Positions 5,131 through 5,137 of a stretch of 5,137 nucleotides of DNA are shown piece after piece; within the stretch, counting starts at the first letter, position 1, and every line of letters begins with the position of its first letter. This DNA comes from CAVHXA01 sp963639765 (GTDB lineage Bacteria > Bacillota > Clostridia > Oscillospirales > Oscillospiraceae): assembly GCA_963639765.1 (NCBI GenBank), contig CAVHXA010000081.1:2969-8105 (forward strand), written 5' to 3'. The notes under the pieces were generated by a model, which made no database searches, was not told where the DNA came from, and worked only from the letters and a program-made list of their open reading frames with translations. The translations under genes were made by a program, and so were the position numbers.

Positions 5131-5137
5131 AATGAAA

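Overview
This window reads as the DNA replication and recombination module of a tailed phage or prophage from a Clostridia-type Firmicute, probably a gut Oscillospiraceae or Lachnospiraceae relative. That host guess rests on general resemblance: strong GGAGG-type ribosome binding sites, protein families common in clostridial prophages (ERF, DUF6291-like, DnaC-like, DUF1064), and a base composition near 60% GC in most genes. No integrase, structural gene or bacterial housekeeping gene is present, so prophage and free phage cannot be told apart.

All genes lie on the + strand and are packed into one apparent operon with no internal promoter or terminator that I can see. Several junctions are ATGA stop/start overlaps (1605, 3703, 4521) or short overlaps (521, 1054, 2137, 2646, 4751), which suggests translational coupling. 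No gene-free stretch exceeds about 15 bases.

Layout: 1-531 is the 3' part of an ERF single-strand annealing recombinase with a zinc-ribbon tail. 521-1063 is a NinB/YbcN-like recombination protein. 1054-1608 is a Cys-rich HTH-containing phage protein. 1605-2147 is a NUMOD4-HNH-AP2-type homing endonuclease with markedly lower GC. 2137-2425 is a second, small HNH protein broken by a 7-base insertion. 2434-2652 is a small winged-helix protein, and 2646-3065 is SSB. 3080-3706 is a DUF6291-like putative replication initiator carrying iteron-like repeats. 3703-4524 is a DnaC-like helicase loader, 4521-4754 a small zinc-ribbon protein, and 4751-5119 a DUF1064 PD-(D/E)XK-type nuclease. Another ribosome binding site closes the window.

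Together the genes form a coherent pathway. The DUF6291-like protein and DnaC-like ATPase would recognise the origin and load a helicase, SSB coats single strands, ERF and the NinB-like protein perform annealing-type recombination, and the DUF1064 nuclease may process branched intermediates. The most unusual spots are the broken HNH gene at 2137-2425, whose lesion is an exact copy of a 7-mer just upstream and happens to have the geometry of a ribosomal bypass site, and the palindromic repeats inside the initiator gene, a plausible replication origin.
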